Positions 5,359-7,833 of a stretch of DNA of 7,833 nt are shown here, in pieces. Position 1 is the first letter of the stretch. Each line of letters opens with the position of its first letter. Source of the stretch: Bacillota bacterium (GTDB lineage Bacteria > Bacillota_G > SHA-98 > UBA4971); contig JAAZEW010000221.1 of assembly GCA_012512055.1 (NCBI GenBank), positions 1 to 7,833 on the forward strand. Direction: 5' to 3'. Both the position numbers and the translations under genes were made by a program. The notes beneath the pieces were generated by a model. The model was not told the DNA's origin. It worked only from the letters and a program-made list of their open reading frames with translations, and did no database searches.

Positions 5359-6696
5359 ATGGCTGGCAGAGAAGAATTAAAGAGAAGAGCGGCAACTTGC
5401 ATAGATAACCATAAAGAGCACCTTGTGGCAGTCGGAGAGGGAATATTTGCTAACCCGGAACTTGGCTATAAGGAAAGAGAAACCGGACAACTGATAGCCG
5501 AGGAACTGGAAGCCATGGGCCTGCAAGTAGAGAAGAACCTGGCTTTAACAGGATGCAAGGCTACGGCATGCGGCAAAGGAGGAGGCCCCACAGTCGGGGT
5601 AATGGGAGAACTCGATGCTGTCCTTTGCCGGGATCATCCCAGAGCTCACCGGGAAACAGGTGCAGCCCATGCCTGCGGTCATCATATCCAGTTAGGGGTG
5701 ATGCTGGGCGTTGCGACCGGCCTTGTGGGATCCGGGGTAATGAAGGAGTTGACAGGCGGCGTCTCTTTCCTGGCGGTGCCTGCTGAGGAATATGTGGAAT
5801 TGGGTTTTAGATCTCAACTTCGGGCAAGGGGAGAGATTAGTTTCTTCGGCGGGAAGCAGGAATTCCTGAAGAAAGGGCACCTGGACGATATTGATATCGC
5901 CATATCAACTCATTCCTCGCCGGATCTTGATCCGCATGGCAAGAAAGCCATGGTCGGACCTATTGCCACCGGTTTTGTGGGGAAATACGTTCAGTACCGT
6001 GGACGGCCATCTCACGCAGGCGCTGCTCCGGAAAAAGGAATTAACGCGTTAAATGCTGCCATATTAGGCCTTTCCGGGATTCATGCCCAAAGGGAGACTT
6101 TTCCTGATGAAGAACGGATCAGGGTCCACCCGATTATAACAAAAGGCGGAGACCTGGTTAATATCGTGCCCGAGGATGTACAGCTAGAAACCTATGTACG
6201 AGGGCTTAGCATCGATGGGATCCGCGATGCCAACCTTAAGGTGAACCGAGCTTTGAGAGCAGGGGCTATGGCAGTGGGAGCTGAGGTAAAGATAACGGAA
6301 ATCCCCGGTTATATGCCTCTGGTGAATACACCTGATTTGAGTGTGCTGTTCAAGGAAAACCTATTGCCTCTATTACAAGATAGTGAGATAGTGGAAGGGG
6401 GGGAATTTGCCGGGTCCACGGATTTCGGTGACATATCCCAGATTATGCCCACTTTGCTTGCGGTTTTCGGAGGAGTTGCCGGTGCTCTTCACACCAAGGA
6501 CTTTCACCTGGAAGACGCTGAATTGGCTTACCTCATACCGGCAAAAGCCATTGCTTTCACAATTATCGACCTCTTGCTTGACGGAGCGAGCAAGGCCCAA
6601 GAAGTCATAAGGGACTACCGGCCGAGAATGAGCAGAGAGGAGTACTTCAGGTTCCAAGAGGAGATGTCACAAGAAATCCAGTGGCAGGATGACTGA
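5359..6696 (+). CDS. M20 family metallo-amidohydrolase (aminoacylase / IAA-Asp / p-aminobenzoyl-glutamate hydrolase-like)
   Basis: The 445-residue protein matches the M20 amidohydrolases that cut the amide bond of N-acylated amino acids and similar conjugates with a dinuclear metal centre. Visible parts: N-P-E-L-G-Y-K-E near residue 32; G-E-L-D86-A-V; the metal-binding H-A-C106-G-H108; Glu143-Glu144 in P-A-E-E; His185 in T-H-S-S-P-D; the dimerisation (lid) domain with G-R-P-S-H-A-G-A-A-P (215-224); and His378 near the end. All metal ligands expected from the family appear present. The residue after the C-G-H motif is His109 where many relatives have Asp. The insert G-F-R-S-Q-L ... F-F-G-G-K-Q-E (149-168) is typical of the aminoacylase-1/IAA-Asp hydrolase subgroup. 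There is no signal peptide, so it acts in the cytoplasm. AAAGGAGG (5346-5353) fixes the ATG start. The transporter upstream probably delivers its substrate, as in the E. coli abgABT arrangement. Confidence 0.88.
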   Translation: MAGREELKRRAATCIDNHKEHLVAVGEGIFANPELGYKERETGQLIAEELEAMGLQVEKNLALTGCKATACGKGGGPTVGVMGELDAVLCRDHPRAHRETGAAHACGHHIQLGVMLGVATGLVGSGVMKELTGGVSFLAVPAEEYVELGFRSQLRARGEISFFGGKQEFLKKGHLDDIDIAISTHSSPDLDPHGKKAMVGPIATGFVGKYVQYRGRPSHAGAAPEKGINALNAAILGLSGIHAQRETFPDEERIRVHPIITKGGDLVNIVPEDVQLETYVRGLSIDGIRDANLKVNRALRAGAMAVGAEVKITEIPGYMPLVNTPDLSVLFKENLLPLLQDSEIVEGGEFAGSTDFGDISQIMPTLLAVFGGVAGALHTKDFHLEDAELAYLIPAKAIAFTIIDLLLDGASKAQEVIRDYRPRMSREEYFRFQEEMSQEIQWQDD

Positions 6697-6743
6697 GCCA
6701 GGCAATGAGTGCCTAACAGAATTTTACATTGGAGGATATGATT

Positions 6744-7784
6744 ATGAGAGCAGTGCTGAAGAGCGAAGCTGCACCCGGAGCGACGCTGATGGATGTACCT
6801 ATCCCGGTGCCCGGTCCAGGTGAGGTGCTCATCAAGGTCAAGACTACTGCTATCTGCGGTACTGACCACCATATCTACATTTGGAATGAATGGTCACAGA
6901 ATCGTATTAAGCCTCCACAGATAATGGGACATGAGTTGGCCGGGGAAATTGTTGAACTAGGCCCCGGTGTCAAGAACGCCAAAGTTGGAGACTATGTGTC
7001 CGCTGAATCTCACATAATATGCGGGCACTGCGTCCAATGTATGCTCGGGGAGAAACACGTATGTCAAAACACGAGCATACTTGGAGTAGATAGAGACGGA
7101 TGTTTCGCGGAATACGTAGCTATTCCAGAAGCTAACCTGTGGTTCAATGACCCTGCAATTCCCCTGGATATCGCTCCGATCCAGGAACCCCTGGGCAATG
7201 CCATCAATACGGTATTGTCAGGTGAGACCCGGGGCAAGACCATGGCTGTGTTTGGGTGTGGCCCCATAGGGCTCATGGCCATAGGTGTTGGTAAAGCCTG
7301 CGGCGTATCCCGGGTGGCAGCAGTGGACATTAACGACTACAAGCTGGGTATTGCCAAGAAGATGAAGGCGGATCTTACTATCAACAGCCGGAATCTGTCG
7401 CCGGTGGAAGCGATCATGGACTATACACGCGGAAAAGGGGTGGACATAGTCCTGGAGATGTCAGGGGCATCCGTTGTCTTCGATCAAATCTTCAAGGTCG
7501 TAAGGCCCGGAGGCAGGGCTTCTTTACTGGGCTTGCCTGCCAAGGCATTGCCGGTGGATTTCTCTAATGACATTGTCATGAGAGGTGTAACCATACACGG
7601 AATAACAGGCAGAAGGCTTTGGCAAGACTGGATCGTCGGGCGTGAACTCTTAGCTTCAGGGTTACTCGACTTGTCTCCTGTTGTCACACATAGGTTTGAC
7701 CTGGGGGATTATGCTAAGGGTATGGATCTTATGACACAAGGCGACTGCGGTAAGATCGTTCTTTATCCTGGAGGGGTTGAATAA
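6744..7784 (+). CDS. tdh: L-threonine 3-dehydrogenase (zinc-dependent, NAD)
   Basis: This enzyme oxidises L-threonine to 2-amino-3-oxobutyrate with NAD. The 346-residue medium-chain dehydrogenase shows the catalytic zinc site Cys38 (C-G-T-D-H-H-I-Y-I-W-N-E-W, the segment characteristic of threonine dehydrogenase), His63-Glu64 in G-H-E, and Glu148 in Q-E-P-L-G-N. The structural zinc cysteines are 93, 96, 99 and 107. The Rossmann motif G-C-G-P-I-G is at 171-176, with Asp195 ending the second strand as expected for NAD. The reading frame could start at a TTG at 6729, but that codon overlaps the ribosome binding site GGAGG (6731-6735). ATG 6738 is too close to it, so ATG 6744 (8 bases away, giving the usual M-R-A-V start) is chosen. 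The gene follows the M20 gene by 47 bases and overlaps the ligase start by one base. Length and motifs are normal for the family. Confidence 0.93.
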   Translation: MRAVLKSEAAPGATLMDVPIPVPGPGEVLIKVKTTAICGTDHHIYIWNEWSQNRIKPPQIMGHELAGEIVELGPGVKNAKVGDYVSAESHIICGHCVQCMLGEKHVCQNTSILGVDRDGCFAEYVAIPEANLWFNDPAIPLDIAPIQEPLGNAINTVLSGETRGKTMAVFGCGPIGLMAIGVGKACGVSRVAAVDINDYKLGIAKKMKADLTINSRNLSPVEAIMDYTRGKGVDIVLEMSGASVVFDQIFKVVRPGGRASLLGLPAKALPVDFSNDIVMRGVTIHGITGRRLWQDWIVGRELLASGLLDLSPVVTHRFDLGDYAKGMDLMTQGDCGKIVLYPGGVE

Positions 7785-7833
7785 TGGATAAACTGGAGTT
7801 TCTCCGTCGTGAACTGGAGTCCTTACGCGAAGA
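7784..7833 (+). CDS. kbl: 2-amino-3-ketobutyrate CoA ligase (glycine C-acetyltransferase), first 16 codons, cut by window edge
   Basis: Only the first residues are visible (M-D-K-L-E-F-L-R-R-E-L-E-S-L-R-E). The amphipathic start with L-x-x-E-L-E-x-L matches N-terminal ends of glycine C-acetyltransferases, PLP enzymes that cleave 2-amino-3-oxobutyrate with CoA into glycine and acetyl-CoA. The ATG overlaps the stop of the threonine dehydrogenase gene (TAATG), with GGAGGGG at 7770-7776 as ribosome binding site. The call rests largely on this coupling, since tdh and kbl are a standard pair whose unstable intermediate benefits from joint synthesis. Catalytic lysine and PLP region lie outside the window. 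Confidence 0.75.
   Translation, partial: MDKLEFLRRELESLRE

Noticed and set aside
6700..6714. Small inverted repeat AGGCA/TGCCT between the M20 and tdh genes
   Set aside because: Only five base pairs with a five-base loop and no adjoining T-run; too weak to call a terminator.
6729..6743. Five-residue N-terminal extension of threonine dehydrogenase from a TTG start
   Set aside because: The TTG overlaps the GGAGG that serves as ribosome binding site for ATG 6744, which gives the normal family N terminus.
1..7833. Search by eye for tRNA, rRNA, CRISPR repeats, insertion sequence ends and attachment sites
   Set aside because: No cloverleaf, regularly spaced repeat, transposase or integrase feature was seen on either strand.

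Overview
The window reads as a piece of a low-to-mid GC Gram-positive anaerobe chromosome, most likely a Bacillota/Clostridia member of the Peptococcaceae/Desulfitobacteriaceae type. This is an inference from the strong AGGAGG-type ribosome binding sites, the GTG and TTG starts supported by them, and the gene families present. All recognised genes lie on the + strand. No RNA gene, CRISPR array, insertion sequence or phage gene is visible.

Region 1 (1-2618) holds a loose series of genes. It begins with the C-terminal end of a GyrI-like/AraC effector-binding domain protein. Next come an unrecognised six-helix membrane protein and a very small (42 aa) membrane-anchored coiled-coil protein. A membrane-anchored, highly divergent subtilisin-like (S8) protein and a GNAT acetyltransferase follow. 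No single pathway links them; the protease and the two small membrane proteins suggest cell-envelope work.

Region 2 (2619-3971) is a 300-base intergenic stretch with nested inverted repeats, then an exported lipoprotein of the histidine phosphatase (phosphoglycerate mutase-like) superfamily, then a 276-base gap with a weak terminator-like hairpin.

Region 3 (3972-7833) is the most coherent part and looks like a catabolic operon. It encodes a two-subunit membrane transporter (a DUF3100-like protein and a 154-aa partner joined by a TAATG overlap), an M20-family metallo-amidohydrolase, L-threonine 3-dehydrogenase and the start of 2-amino-3-ketobutyrate CoA ligase (again joined by TAATG). The inferred logic is uptake of an amide-linked amino acid conjugate or small peptide, cytoplasmic hydrolysis, and breakdown of released threonine to glycine and acetyl-CoA. 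A strong 12-bp hairpin sits between the transporter genes and the hydrolase and may set their relative expression. This transporter-hydrolase-threonine cleavage set is the best candidate for an incompletely described system here.
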